A stretch of 64,000 bases of DNA from Streptomyces eurythermus (GCF_014649115.1 NZ_BMSK01000011.1:182233-246232), one strand, 5' to 3'. Shown: positions 1-9,098, counted from the stretch's first letter. Numbers and translations are program-made. Notes: generated by a model from the letters alone, not told the origin.

Positions 1-1
1 G

Positions 2-858
2 CGACTGATCACCAACGGTGTCGTCGACCGGACCGTGCAGAACTGGATCGCCGACGAGCACAGCCGCTCAACGGTCAAGAACACCATCGCCGTCCTGGTC
101 CGCGTCATGGAACAGGCCGTGCGGGACGGCATCATCAGCGTCAATCCCGCCCGCGTGACCGGCTGGCAGAAGCTCTACAAGCAGGCCGAGGACGAACTCC
201 GTAATCCGCGCGCGCTGGCCCTGCCCGACTGGGACAGCCTCGTCCAGCTGGCCGACGCGCTCATGGCCGTCTCACACGACCAGTACCGGGGGGCGCGTCC
301 GATGGTGTCGTCTTCGCCGCGTGCACCGCCGCCCGGATCGGCGAAGTCTCAGGCTGCCGCGTCCAGGACATCGACACCGACCAGTGGATCTGGACCGTGC
401 GGCGCCAGACCACACCCGCACCCGGCGGCCTGACCGACAAGGGCACCAAAGGCAAGCGGGCCCGCAAGGTCTCCATCATCGAGGAGATCCGTTCCCTCGT
501 CGCCCAGCGCATCCTGTCCGCCGGCCCCGACCCCGACGCCCGCCTGTTCACGGGCCACCGCGGCGGACGCATCTCCACCGCCGTCCTGCGTGATGCGGCC
601 CACTGGGACGACGTGGTCATCAGGCTCGGCTACGAACACCTGCGCCGCCACGACCTCCGGCACACCGGCCTGACCCGGTTCGCCGACGCGGGAGTGCCGG
701 TCCACGTCCTGCGGCGCATCGCCGGGCACGGCTCCCTCATGACCACCCAGCGCCACCTCCACCCCGACGTCCACAAGATCACGGCCGCCGGCGCAGCACT
801 CTCCGCACACCTCAGCGCGGTCCGCGCCCCCGCTCACTCCCCGGCCCGATCGTCATGA
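2..858 (+). pseudogene. Tyrosine recombinase (integrase), decayed, 5' end outside window
   Basis: This is the C-terminal part of a phage/ICE-type integrase. The start is a core-binding domain, read in one frame to about position 286. The reading then jumps to another frame at the G run 288-293, where ARIGEV (first catalytic Arg) and later HDLRHT (the His-x-x-Arg box) appear. A one-base deletion explains the shift. The final box reads GHGSLMTTQRHLHP. Family members have Tyr where this has His (codon CAC at 751-753), so the DNA-cleaving nucleophile is missing. The stop lies 110 bp from the tRNA-Pro core, the normal place for int. Two independent lesions make a dead gene likely, although the frameshift alone could be a sequencing error. 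Confidence 0.85.
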
Positions 859-883
859 CCCGCTGACACCGGTCAAGGGAGCC

Positions 884-904
884 CTGGTCCCCAACTGGTC
901 CCCA
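884..904 (+). repeat. Arm-type direct repeat CTGGTCCCC-AA-CTGGTCCCC-A, left copy
   Basis: The 21-base element is itself a tandem pair of CTGGTCCCC. It lies between the integrase stop and the att core, and an identical copy occurs at 58229-58249 beside the second core. Short direct repeats next to an att core are typical arm-type integrase binding sites. That role is inferred. Confidence 0.6.
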
Positions 905-910
905 GAAACG

Positions 911-952
911 GCCGAGGGCCGGTTTCGGATTGCTCCGAAACCGGCCCTCGGC
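911..952. terminator. Perfect 19-bp hairpin downstream of tRNA-Pro
   Basis: The arms 911-929 and 934-952 are exactly complementary around a 4-base loop. The hairpin probably terminates tRNA-Pro transcription from the right and/or int transcription from the left. A shorter, closely related hairpin stands in the same place beside the second att core (58039-58072). Confidence 0.75.
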
Positions 953-967
953 CTGCGACTCTCACGA

Positions 968-1042
<75 letters not shown>

Positions 1043-1087
1043 CCGCGGTCCCACGCGGGGTTTCCCGCGTGATCACGCAGGTCAACA

Positions 1088-2518
1088 TTACCGCACCCGG
1101 ACGGGTGCCCGTGTCACCCCCGGGGCGGTGGGCGCCTCGGCCGGAGGGCCCTGGCGGCGGGCCGGGACCAGGAGGGCGGCGGCGGCCGCGGCCAGGCAGA
1201 GGAGGGTGAGCAGGGCCCAGCCGTGGGTGTAGCCGGAGGCGTACGGCAGGCCCGAGGGCTGGAGGCGGCCGGTGACCAGGACGCTGGTGAGCGCGGCGCC
1301 GATGGAGCCGCCGATGGTGCGGATGTTGGCGTTCATACCGGTCGCGGCGCCGGTCTGGGCCGGCGGCACGCTGCCCACGATGAGGTTGGCCATCGAGGCG
1401 AAAGCCAGTCCGATGCCGAGGCCGAACAGGGCCGCGACGACACCGATCTGCCACCGGGCGTCATGCCAGAGGGTGAGGAAGCCGCAGGCCAGCGCGCCGA
1501 GCGCGGCGCCCGTGGTGAGCAGTGCCTTGGCGCCGACGCGCGGCTCCAGCCGGCCCGACACCACGCCGGAGAGGAACATCGCGACCAGCATCGGCAGCAT
1601 GAGCAGTCCGGACTCGGTGACGCTGGCGCCGAAGCCGTAGCCGGCCGCGGCCGGTGTCTGGACGAAGCCCGGCAGGAAGGACCAGATGGAGTACATGCCG
1701 GCGCCGAACAGCAGGGCGGCTGCGTTGGTCGTCCACACCGCGGGCAGCCGCAGCACCCGCAGGTCGATCAGCGGGGTGCGCGAGCGGGCCTCGGTCGCCA
1801 GCCACACCGCGAACAGCACGACGGCGGCGGCGAACAGGCCGAGCACCCTCGGCGAGCCCCAGCCCCACTGCCCGGCCTGGCTCAGCGGCAGCAGCAGCGC
1901 GACCAGCCAGCCGGAGAGCAGCACGGCGCCGGTCCAGCCGACCTTGCCCGCGGTCCGTTCGGGCGACTCGGGGATGTAGCGCAGGGCGATCAGGACCGTC
2001 GCGGCGACGATCGCCACCGGGATCCAGAACAGCCAGCGGTAGTCGAGCGCGGACACGATCGGTCCGGCGGCCACCATGCCGACGCCGCCGCCGGCCGCGA
2101 TCACGGCGGAGAGGTTGCTGATGCTGCCGCTGACCTCGGCCGGGGCGAACTCGTCCCGGATGATGCCGAAGGACAGCGGGAACAGGGCGCCTCCGACGCC
2201 CTGGACGACCCGGGCGACGATCAGTACGCCGATGTTCGGGGCCAGAGCGGCGACCAGGCAGCCCGCGAGGACGGCCAGCAGGACGGCGACGAGGGTCCGT
2301 TTCCGGCCGGCCAGGTCGCCGACCCGGCCGAGGATCGGGGTGAAGACCGAGGCGGACAGCAGATACGCCGTCATCACCCACGTCGCGGTGGACGGGGAGG
2401 CGTGCAGGGCGTGCTGGACGGTCGGCAGGGCCGGCGCGATCAGCGACTGGAGCATGGAGAAGACGCCGGCTCCGGTCGCGAGGACCGCGAAGGTGAGCCG
2501 GGCGGAGGCGCGGGGCAT
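1088..2518 (-). CDS. MFS multidrug exporter, DHA2 (14-TM) type
   Basis: This 476-residue polytopic membrane protein has the MFS motif-A form GRVGDLAGRKRT near residues 64-75 and a motif-C-like glycine-rich segment (AAGGGVGMVAAGP). Its length and the many hydrophobic helices match the 14-helix DHA2 group of proton-driven drug exporters (EmrB/QacA/LfrA kin). It starts with ATG and is preceded by GGAGAGG. A small inverted repeat, GGAGA/TCTCC, covers the ribosome-binding region. It is divergent from a TetR gene with palindromic operators between them, the usual layout of a repressor-controlled efflux pump. The substrate cannot be read from the sequence. Confidence 0.88.
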   Translation of the reverse strand: MPRASARLTFAVLATGAGVFSMLQSLIAPALPTVQHALHASPSTATWVMTAYLLSASVFTPILGRVGDLAGRKRTLVAVLLAVLAGCLVAALAPNIGVLIVARVVQGVGGALFPLSFGIIRDEFAPAEVSGSISNLSAVIAAGGGVGMVAAGPIVSALDYRWLFWIPVAIVAATVLIALRYIPESPERTAGKVGWTGAVLLSGWLVALLLPLSQAGQWGWGSPRVLGLFAAAVVLFAVWLATEARSRTPLIDLRVLRLPAVWTTNAAALLFGAGMYSIWSFLPGFVQTPAAAGYGFGASVTESGLLMLPMLVAMFLSGVVSGRLEPRVGAKALLTTGAALGALACGFLTLWHDARWQIGVVAALFGLGIGLAFASMANLIVGSVPPAQTGAATGMNANIRTIGGSIGAALTSVLVTGRLQPSGLPYASGYTHGWALLTLLCLAAAAAALLVPARRQGPPAEAPTAPGVTRAPVRVR

Positions 2519-2684
2519 GGAGAAGCCTCTCCGTAATCGAGGAAGGATCAGGGAAGCGGATCAGGGCAGCCCGGGGGTCGGGTGTCTCTGGTGCGGGGGC
2601 GCGGTCGTACGGGTCCCGCCCCGGTCGCGGGGGCGGCACGCGCGGGCCGCGTCCGGCCATGGCGGAGCCACCCCGCACTGATAA

Positions 2685-2726
2685 AGTGGAGGTGCCCCTC
2701 CACTCTAGCGGAGGTAACCCTCCGCT
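2685..2726. promoter_or_regulatory. Two tandem 20-bp palindromes, candidate TetR operators
   Basis: Site 1 is AGTGGAGG-tgcc-CCTCCACT (2685-2704) and site 2 is AGCGGAGG-taac-CCTCCGCT (2707-2726). Both have perfect 8-bp arms, and their centres are 22 bp apart. They lie just upstream of the TetR gene and face the exporter promoter, so one repressor could control both directions. Confidence 0.75.
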
Positions 2727-2755
2727 TCAATCCGCACCCCCTCCGGGAGGCAGCA

Positions 2756-3334
2756 GTGACGGCCACGCCGTTCCCCGTCAGCGAGATCGTCGCGGCCCGC
2801 CGGCCGCACCGTAAGGACGCCGCCCGCAACTACGACGCCCTGCTCGACGCGGCCCGCGAGGCGTTCGCCGAGCACGGGGCCGACGCCTCCCTGGAGGACA
2901 TCGCGCGCCGCGCCGGTGTCGGCATCGGGACCCTGTACCGGAACTTCCCGACCCGCCGCGACCTGTTCGAGACGGTCTACGCCGACGAGGTCTCCGCCCT
3001 GTGCGCGGCCGCCCTGGAGCTGGCGGACCGGGAGCCGTGGGAGGCGCTGACGGCGTGGCTGGACCGGTTCGCCGGTTACATGGTCACCAAGCGCGCGGTG
3101 CGCGAGGCGCTGAACGGCGAGTCGGACATCTTCCAGACCTGCCGCGAGTCCATGTACGCGGCCGGCGGCCCGCTGCTGGAGCGCGCCCAGCGCGTCGGCG
3201 CGGCGCGGACGGACATGGACTTCGGGGACCTGCTGCGGCTGGTCGCCGGGATCACGGCGACGAACTTCGAGGACGACGCCCAGCGCGACCGGGTGCTCGC
3301 CATCGCGCTGGACGGCGTGCGCGCCGGCCGCTGA
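2756..3334 (+). CDS. TetR-family repressor of the adjacent exporter
   Basis: This 192-residue protein has the typical N-terminal helix-turn-helix (SLEDIARRAGVGIGTLYRNF, about residues 40-60) and a helical C-terminal ligand domain. The GTG start at 2756 is chosen because GGGAGG sits just upstream. A longer in-frame extension would run through the palindromic operators and is unlikely. By position it should repress the divergent MFS gene and itself through the twin palindromes at 2685-2726, released by an unknown ligand. Confidence 0.88.
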   Translation: MTATPFPVSEIVAARRPHRKDAARNYDALLDAAREAFAEHGADASLEDIARRAGVGIGTLYRNFPTRRDLFETVYADEVSALCAAALELADREPWEALTAWLDRFAGYMVTKRAVREALNGESDIFQTCRESMYAAGGPLLERAQRVGAARTDMDFGDLLRLVAGITATNFEDDAQRDRVLAIALDGVRAGR

Positions 3335-3424
3335 CCAGGGGCGACGAAGTGTCCCGTGACCGGGCCCGATGCCCCACACCCTGTCCACGGCACCGCGCCG
3401 CGCCCGCCGACTAGGGTCACCCGC

Positions 3425-3769
3425 ATGACGCACAGCTTCGCGCTCCACATCCCCGACGCCGACCTCGAACCCGAGCCCCTGGACCCGGCGCAGATCGTCT
3501 CCGGGCGCCCGGAGGTGACCGGGAAGGTGGTCTGGGAGTCGCCGGACGGGCGGCAGATCCGGGGGATCTGGCAGATCACCCCGGGCGTGGTCACGGACAC
3601 GGAGGCCGACGAGCTGTTCGTGGTGATCAGCGGCTCGGCCACGATCGAGGTCGAGGACGGTCCGACGCTGCGGGTGGGGCCCGGCGACATGGCGGTGCTG
3701 CGGGCGGGCGACCGTACGCGGTGGACGGTGCACGAGACGCTGCGCAAGGCGTACGCCATCAACCTCTGA
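3425..3769 (+). CDS. Small cupin-domain protein
   Basis: This 114-residue protein is nearly all one cupin fold of the DUF861/Cupin_3 type. The sequence contains WESPDGRQIRGIWQITPG, then DELFVVISGSATIEV and a second strand pair VGPGDMAVLRAG. Such proteins resemble ureidoglycolate-hydrolase-like and sugar-epimerase cupins, but a specific reaction cannot be assigned. The usual His metal ligands are largely missing in motif 1, so it may not bind metal in the standard way. It follows the TetR gene by 90 bp and precedes two dehydrogenase genes. Confidence 0.8.
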   Translation: MTHSFALHIPDADLEPEPLDPAQIVSGRPEVTGKVVWESPDGRQIRGIWQITPGVVTDTEADELFVVISGSATIEVEDGPTLRVGPGDMAVLRAGDRTRWTVHETLRKAYAINL

Positions 3770-3882
3770 GGCTCCGAGGGAGCGTCGGGAGGGTTGACAC
3801 GCCTCCATGTCCGGACAAAGGTGGCCCGGAGCCGGGACGGACCGGTCCGGGCGCCGGTCCCACGCTTCTGGGAGAGGCTGTC

Positions 3883-5034
3883 ATGGTGGATGCGCTGGGT
3901 GTCGCCGTCATCGGGTTCGGCTGGATGGGCCGTGTGCACACCCGGGCGTACGCGCGACTCCCGCACCACTATCCGGACCTCCCGCTGCGGCCCCGGCTGG
4001 TCACGGTCGCCGAGGAGGTGCCGGGACGGGCCGAGGAGGCCGCCGAGCGGTTCGGGTTCGTCTCCGCGACCCGCGACTGGCGCGAGGTGGCCGCCGACCC
4101 GCGCGTCCAGGCCGTCAGCGTCACCGCGCCGAACTTCCTGCACCGGGAGATCGGCGTGACGCTGGCCGGGGCCGGCAAGCACCTGTGGATCGAGAAGCCG
4201 GTGGGGCTGACCGCCGCCGACGCGCGCGCGGTCGCCGACGCGGTCGCGCGGGCCGGTGTGCAGGGCACGGTCGGCTTCAACTACCGCAACGCGCCCGCCG
4301 TGGAGGCCGCGCGCGAGCTGATCGCCTCCGGCGGGATCGGCACGGTCGCGCATGTGCGCGTCCGCCTGTTCAGCGACTACGCGGCGGACCCGGACACCGC
4401 TCTGACCTGGCGCTACGAGCGGCGGCGCGGGGGCAGCGGGGTGCTCGGCGACCTGGCCTCGCACGGTGTGGACCTGGCCCGCTTCCTGTGCGGGGAGATC
4501 GCCTCCCTCGCCGCGGACACCGCGGTCTTCGTCCCGGAGCGCTCCCGGCCGGGCGGTGCGACGGCCGGCCACGCCCTGGCCCCGGGCGGCGAGCCGGGCC
4601 CGGTGGAGAACGAGGACTACGTCGGCTGTCTGCTCCGTTTCACCTCCGGCGCCCGTGGGGTCCTCGAGGCCTGCCGGGTCTCCGTCGGCGAGCAGAACGC
4701 CTACGGCTTCGAGGTGCACGGCAGCCGCGGGGCGGTGTTCTGGGACTTCCGGAGGATGAACGAGCTGGGCGTGTGCCGCGGCACCGGCTACCGGGACCAG
4801 CCCGTGGCCACGGTCCACGTCGGCCCGGGCGCCGGCGAGTTCGCCGCGTTCCAGCCGGGCGCGGCCAACGCGATGGGCTACGACGACCTGAAGGTGATCG
4901 AGGCCTGCCGCTTCGTACGGTCCGTCGCCGAGGGCACGCCGTACGGCACCACCCTCGCGGACGCGGTGCACAGCGCGCGTGCGCTCGACGCGATGGAGCG
5001 GTCCGCGCGGACCGGCGGCTGGGTCAGCCCGTAG
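3883..5034 (+). CDS. Gfo/Idh/MocA-family NAD(P)-dependent oxidoreductase
   Basis: This 383-residue protein has the N-terminal Rossmann motif VAVIGFGWMGRVH, the family signature EKPVG near residue 105 and a C-terminal alpha/beta substrate domain. Members oxidise or reduce sugars, inositols or their derivatives with NAD(P). The ATG at 3883 has GGGAGAGG 6 bases upstream and removes an implausible N-terminal extension. The gene heads a pair with the next dehydrogenase. Together with the IolE-like gene at 6540 this suggests polyol or keto-sugar catabolism. The substrate is unknown. Confidence 0.85.
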   Translation: MVDALGVAVIGFGWMGRVHTRAYARLPHHYPDLPLRPRLVTVAEEVPGRAEEAAERFGFVSATRDWREVAADPRVQAVSVTAPNFLHREIGVTLAGAGKHLWIEKPVGLTAADARAVADAVARAGVQGTVGFNYRNAPAVEAARELIASGGIGTVAHVRVRLFSDYAADPDTALTWRYERRRGGSGVLGDLASHGVDLARFLCGEIASLAADTAVFVPERSRPGGATAGHALAPGGEPGPVENEDYVGCLLRFTSGARGVLEACRVSVGEQNAYGFEVHGSRGAVFWDFRRMNELGVCRGTGYRDQPVATVHVGPGAGEFAAFQPGAANAMGYDDLKVIEACRFVRSVAEGTPYGTTLADAVHSARALDAMERSARTGGWVSP

Positions 5035-5118
5035 GGGGCTGGGGAGGTGTTCCCGGGTTTCGGCGGCTCTCCGCCGATGGTGTGCGGTGCGGGGTTTGTA
5101 CGGACAAGAATGGGACGC

Positions 5119-6123
5119 ATGCGTATCGGAATCCTCGGTCTCGGCCGGATCGGCTCCTTTCACGCCGAGACCCTCTTCGGGCTCGACGCCGTCGAATCGC
5201 TCGTCGTCACCGACCCGTTCGCGGCCGCGGCCGAGCGGGCCGCGGAGCGGTTCGGCGCCGAGGTGGCCCCGTCGCCGCGGGCACTGCTGGCGTCCGGGGT
5301 GGACGGCATCGTGGTGGCCGCGGCCACCGACGCCCACCCCGCGCTGATCCGGGCCGGTGTCGAGGCCGGTGTCCCCGTCTTCTGCGAGAAGCCCGTCGCC
5401 CGGACGATGCGCGAGGGCGTCGAGGTCCTGGACGTCGTGCGGGGCGGGGGCGTGCCGGTCCAGATCGGCTACCACCGGCGCTTCGACGCGGGGTTCGCCG
5501 CCGCCCGGGCCGCCGTACGGGCCGGTGAGCTGGGCGCGCTGCACACCGTGCGGTCCACGACGCTGGATCCGGAGCCGCCGCCGGCCGCGTACATCGCCGC
5601 GTCCGGCGGCATCTTCCGGGACTGTTCCGTGCACGACTTCGACAGCATCCGCTGGGTGACGGGCCGTGAGGTGAGGGAGGTGTACGCGGTGGGCGGCAAT
5701 CGCGGTGCCGGCCACATCGCGGCGGCGGGCGACGCCGACACCGTCGGCGCGCTGCTCACCCTGGACGACGGCACGGTCGCGATGGTGTCCAACTCCCGGC
5801 ACAACCGCCGGGGTTACGACGTGCGCATGGAACTGCACGGCTTCGCCGACTCGCTCGCGGTGGGCCTGGACGACCGGCTTCCGCTGCGCTCGGCCGAGCC
5901 CGGCGCGGGTTTCCCCTCGGGCACGCCGCACGCCTTCTTCATGGACCGGTTCGCCGCCGCCTACCGCGCCGAACTCGCCGCGTTCACCGAGGTCGTGGCC
6001 GGCACCCGGCCCTCCCCCTGCAGCGTGGAGGACGCCTTGGAGGCGGGCTGGATCGCCGAGGCGTGCACCCTGTCGCTGCGCGAGCACCGGCCGGTGACGC
6101 TCGCGGAGGTGCGGTCGGCCTGA
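5119..6123 (+). CDS. Inositol 2-dehydrogenase-like oxidoreductase (Gfo/Idh/MocA)
   Basis: This 334-residue protein begins MRIGILGLGRIGSFH, a textbook NAD-binding loop. It has CEKPVAR near residue 95 and YHRRFD followed by a DCSVHDFD segment, matching the myo-inositol/scyllo-inositol dehydrogenase branch. The ATG at 5119 puts the Rossmann strand at the N-terminus; another ATG nine bases upstream is possible. It lies 84 bp downstream of the other dehydrogenase, probably in the same transcript. A true iolG role is plausible but not proven, since other iol genes (iolB, C, D) are absent here. Confidence 0.82.
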   Translation: MRIGILGLGRIGSFHAETLFGLDAVESLVVTDPFAAAAERAAERFGAEVAPSPRALLASGVDGIVVAAATDAHPALIRAGVEAGVPVFCEKPVARTMREGVEVLDVVRGGGVPVQIGYHRRFDAGFAAARAAVRAGELGALHTVRSTTLDPEPPPAAYIAASGGIFRDCSVHDFDSIRWVTGREVREVYAVGGNRGAGHIAAAGDADTVGALLTLDDGTVAMVSNSRHNRRGYDVRMELHGFADSLAVGLDDRLPLRSAEPGAGFPSGTPHAFFMDRFAAAYRAELAAFTEVVAGTRPSPCSVEDALEAGWIAEACTLSLREHRPVTLAEVRSA

Positions 6124-6193
6124 GCGGCGCGGGGACGGTGCGAAAGCCGCGGCCGGCGGGCCGGTACGCGGCGCCGCCGTCCCCGCGCCCGGG

Positions 6194-6415
6194 TCAGCCG
6201 CAGTACCGGATCAGCCACTCGTCCGGGTGGTAGGTGTCCCGCGCCGGGTCCGGCCGGGTGGCCGGCTTCGTCTCGACCGTGTCCTGAAGGCGTATCCGCT
6301 CGGGCAGGCGGCCGAAGCGCTGCCGCCGGGCGACGGCCGCGTCGGCCGCGTCGGCGGTGTCAGCGGTGTCGGTGTCGTCGCGGGGCGTGTCGTGGGTGTG
6401 CGTGCGGTGTGTCAT
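6194..6415 (-). CDS. Small hypothetical protein, Asp/Thr-rich N-terminus
   Basis: This 73-residue protein has a low-complexity start rich in Asp, Thr and Ala and a more ordered C-terminal half (LPERIRLQDTVE, then YHPDEWLIRYCG). The start codon is preceded by a strong ribosome-binding site (GGGAGGA, 4 bases away), which supports translation. It lies 124 bp downstream of the IolE-like gene on the same strand. Function unknown. Confidence 0.6.
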   Translation of the reverse strand: MTHRTHTHDTPRDDTDTADTADAADAAVARRQRFGRLPERIRLQDTVETKPATRPDPARDTYHPDEWLIRYCG

Positions 6416-6539
6416 GTCGTCCTCCCGTCCACGCGGGCGTTCCCCGTTGTCGGTGGAACGCCCGGGTGCCCCGGTTGGTTCCCGGCCGCGCCGTGGCCGA
6501 ATCCGTCAGGAGGGCGCAGGATCCGGCGCGCACGCCCGC

Positions 6540-7442
6540 TCAGGCACCGCAGGAGCGCAGGAAGCGCCGGGTGCGGACGGCGATCGGCAGCGGCCGGTCC
6601 GGCTCGCACGGGTACATGTCCTGCTCGACGATCGCGAACAGGTCCACGCCCAGCCCCTGGGCCGCCCGCAGCACCGGCGCCAGGTCCGGCACGCCGGAGG
6701 GCGGTTCGCACATCACCCCGCGCCGCACGGCGGGCCCGAACGGCAGCCCTTGGGCGACGACTTCGGCGAGGACGTCCGGGTCGACCTGCTTGAGGTGCAG
6801 ATAGCCGATGCGCTCGCCGTAGGTCTCGATCAGCTTGACGCTGTCGCCGCCGCAGTAGGCGTAGTGCCCGGTGTCCAGGCAGAGGCTCACCAGCCGGCTG
6901 TCGGTGGCGTCCAGGAAGCGGGTGACATGGGCCTCGGTGTCGAGGTGGGTGTCGGCGTGCGGGTGGACGACGATGTCCAGGCCGTAGGTCTCCCGGACCT
7001 GGTGGCCGAGCCGTTCCATGCCCCGGCTCAGGTGGGTCCACTGCTCGGGGGTCAGCTCGGGCGGCTCCAGGATCTCGGCGGTCTTGTCGTCGCGCCAGAA
7101 GGAGGGGATCACCACCAGGTGCCGGGCGCCCATGGCCCGGGTGAGCGCGGCGACCCGGCCGACGTGGGCCCAGGTCTCCTCCCAGACGGCCGGTCCTCGG
7201 TGCAGGGCGGTGAAGACCGTGCCCGCCGAGACCTTCAGGTTCCGCCGGGCCAGTTCACCGGCGAGCCGGGCCGGGTCGGTGGGGAGGTAGCCGTAGGGGC
7301 CGAGTTCGATCCAGTCGTAGCCCGCCTCGGACACCTCGTCGAGGAAGCGGTGCCAGGGGATCTGGTGCGGGTCGTCGGGGAACCAGACGCCCCAGGAGTC
7401 GGGGGCGGAGCCGACCCGGATGCGGTCGAGGGTCTGGGCCAT
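6540..7442 (-). CDS. Sugar phosphate isomerase/epimerase (IolE/inosose dehydratase-like TIM barrel)
   Basis: This 300-residue protein of the AP-endonuclease-2 TIM-barrel superfamily opens with VGSAPDSWGVWF, as in 2-keto-myo-inositol dehydratases. It has metal-ligand stretches VHPHADTH, CLDTGHY, YLHLKQVD and a late IVEQDMY. These resemble the conserved Glu/Asp/His metal site of IolE and related epimerases. It lies divergent from a secreted glycosidase and close to two inositol-dehydrogenase-like genes. The likely role is dehydration or isomerisation of a keto-polyol; the exact substrate is uncertain. Confidence 0.82.
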   Translation of the reverse strand: MAQTLDRIRVGSAPDSWGVWFPDDPHQIPWHRFLDEVSEAGYDWIELGPYGYLPTDPARLAGELARRNLKVSAGTVFTALHRGPAVWEETWAHVGRVAALTRAMGARHLVVIPSFWRDDKTAEILEPPELTPEQWTHLSRGMERLGHQVRETYGLDIVVHPHADTHLDTEAHVTRFLDATDSRLVSLCLDTGHYAYCGGDSVKLIETYGERIGYLHLKQVDPDVLAEVVAQGLPFGPAVRRGVMCEPPSGVPDLAPVLRAAQGLGVDLFAIVEQDMYPCEPDRPLPIAVRTRRFLRSCGA

Positions 7443-7652
7443 GTCAGGGGTTCCTCTCCGGGGCGGTCGTCGCGGGCGGGCCCGCCGTCCATCCTTTGTC
7501 AGGACATCATTTCACGAACGTGTCCGCGCGCAACGGGGATGTGTGCTCCCTGGTGCTGGTCTTTCCCGTGTGTGCCTGGTAGCACAGGAGTGTTCGAAGT
7601 GCCCGCGGAGTCAAGGAAGTTGCTGCCGGTCCCACCGCCCCGGAGGTTTCCC

Positions 7653-9020
7653 GTGCTGCGAGCGATGCTGACGGCGGCCGCGGCCGTCGCCGCGCTGCTG
7701 TCCCCCGCCACCGCCCACGCCGGGGAGGGCGGGCCGGGCATTCCCCCGCTCACCGACGGGCAGGGGCGGGTGCTCAGCCTGCGCGGCTGGAACATCGAGG
7801 ACAAGACGCACCGGGGCGAGCAGGCCCTGAGCGCGATCACCGAACGCCATCTGCGCGATCTGCGTGCCCAGGGCTTCGACTTCGCCCGGCTGCTGGTCTT
7901 CTGGGACGATCTGGAGCCCCGGCCCGGGCAGTACAGCGAGGGGTACCTGCGCAAGGTCGAGCGTGTCCTGGACTGGGCCGAGCGCCAGGACGTGCGGGTC
8001 GTCCTCGACGCCCACCAGGACGTCTTCGGGCCCGCCTTCGGCCACCGGGGTATCCCCGAGTGGGCGACCAGGACCGACGGGCTGCCGTTCACCCCGCACC
8101 CGGACGACTGGTTCGCCGAGTACTTCGAGCCCGCCGTGCAGCGCGCCTTCACCCATCTCTACGAGGACGACGACCTCAGGAGCGCCCAGGCCCGGATGTG
8201 GCGCACGCTCGCTTCCCGCTTCGCCGGCCATCCGGCCGTGCTGGGTTACGACCTGATCAACGAGCCCATGGGCGAGCCGCGGCCCGGGGAGGACCTGCCG
8301 GCGGCGGCGCGCCGTATCGAACGCGAACAGCTCACCCCGATGTACAACCGGCTGGCCGACGCCGTCCGCCCGGCCGACCGGGACGCCTGGCTGTTCGTCG
8401 AGCCGACCCCGGTCGTCGGGGAGGGCGTGCCCACGGGCCTCGGCCGCGTCCGTGATCCCCGGGTGGTGTACGCGCCGCACTTCTACGACACCGCGATGGA
8501 GGCGGGCGCCGACTACGACCCGGGGGCCGGCTGGATCGAGGCGTACGAGCGGGCCGTCACCGCGTACCCGAGGCGGTACCGGGTCCCGGTGGTGGTCGGC
8601 GAGTGGGGCCCGCCGGACAGCTCGCTGCCGCGGATGAACCGCTTCTACCGGGACGCCATGGTCTCGCTCGGGCGCTACGCCTCCGGCTGGGCGGGCTATG
8701 TGTGGTGTTACGGCGGCGGGTACTGCGCGCTCGACGGCACGGGCGCGTTCCGCGTCAACAAGGAGCTGACCGTGGAGCCGTACGCCGAGGCCGTCGCGGG
8801 TACGGTGCGCTCCGCCGCCTACGACGCCGGGGCGGGCGTCTACCGGCTGGTCTACCGGGCGGCGCCGCACGGCTCCCGGCTGAGCGTGCTGTCCGTGCCG
8901 CCGGGTGCCTGGCGGATCACGGCCGAGGGCGGGGCGGACGTCGTACGGCGGACGGCCGGGCGGGCGTGGGTCCGGGCGGCCCCGGGCGCGCTGGTGACCG
9001 TGACGGTGACGCGCGGGTGA
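7653..9020 (+). CDS. Secreted glycoside hydrolase family 5 (endoglycoceramidase-like)
   Basis: The 455-residue protein has a Sec signal peptide (residues 1-23, ending ATAHA-G) and a GH5 barrel. The acid/base Glu is in DLINEPMGE (about residue 204) and the nucleophile in VVVGEWGPP (about 317). DAHQDVFG and RLLVFWDDLEP are typical of the endoglycoceramidase branch, as is a C-terminal beta domain from about residue 385. The GTG at 7653 has CGGAGG 6 bases upstream. Glycolipids or other beta-glycosides could be substrates. It ends against a hairpin shared with the convergent bxlA. Confidence 0.82.
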   Translation: MLRAMLTAAAAVAALLSPATAHAGEGGPGIPPLTDGQGRVLSLRGWNIEDKTHRGEQALSAITERHLRDLRAQGFDFARLLVFWDDLEPRPGQYSEGYLRKVERVLDWAERQDVRVVLDAHQDVFGPAFGHRGIPEWATRTDGLPFTPHPDDWFAEYFEPAVQRAFTHLYEDDDLRSAQARMWRTLASRFAGHPAVLGYDLINEPMGEPRPGEDLPAAARRIEREQLTPMYNRLADAVRPADRDAWLFVEPTPVVGEGVPTGLGRVRDPRVVYAPHFYDTAMEAGADYDPGAGWIEAYERAVTAYPRRYRVPVVVGEWGPPDSSLPRMNRFYRDAMVSLGRYASGWAGYVWCYGGGYCALDGTGAFRVNKELTVEPYAEAVAGTVRSAAYDAGAGVYRLVYRAAPHGSRLSVLSVPPGAWRITAEGGADVVRRTAGRAWVRAAPGALVTVTVTRG

Positions 9021-9070
9021 GTCCCGGGTGGGTACGGGCCTCGACGCGGGACCGGGCACGGCGCCGGCGT

Positions 9071-9098
9071 GCGGCCGGCCACGGGTGGGGCCGGCCGC
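9071..9098. terminator. Bidirectional terminator between GH5 and bxlA
   Basis: The arms GCGGCCGGCC (9071-9080) and GGCCGGCCGC (9089-9098) pair perfectly around an 8-base loop in the 88-bp gap between two convergent genes. Confidence 0.65.

Noticed and set aside
3076..6087. A very long open frame on the minus strand (about 1000 codons)
   Set aside because: It is antisense to TetR, cupin and dehydrogenase genes. Its composition (Arg, Gly, His-rich, no domains) is that of a shadow frame in GC-rich DNA.
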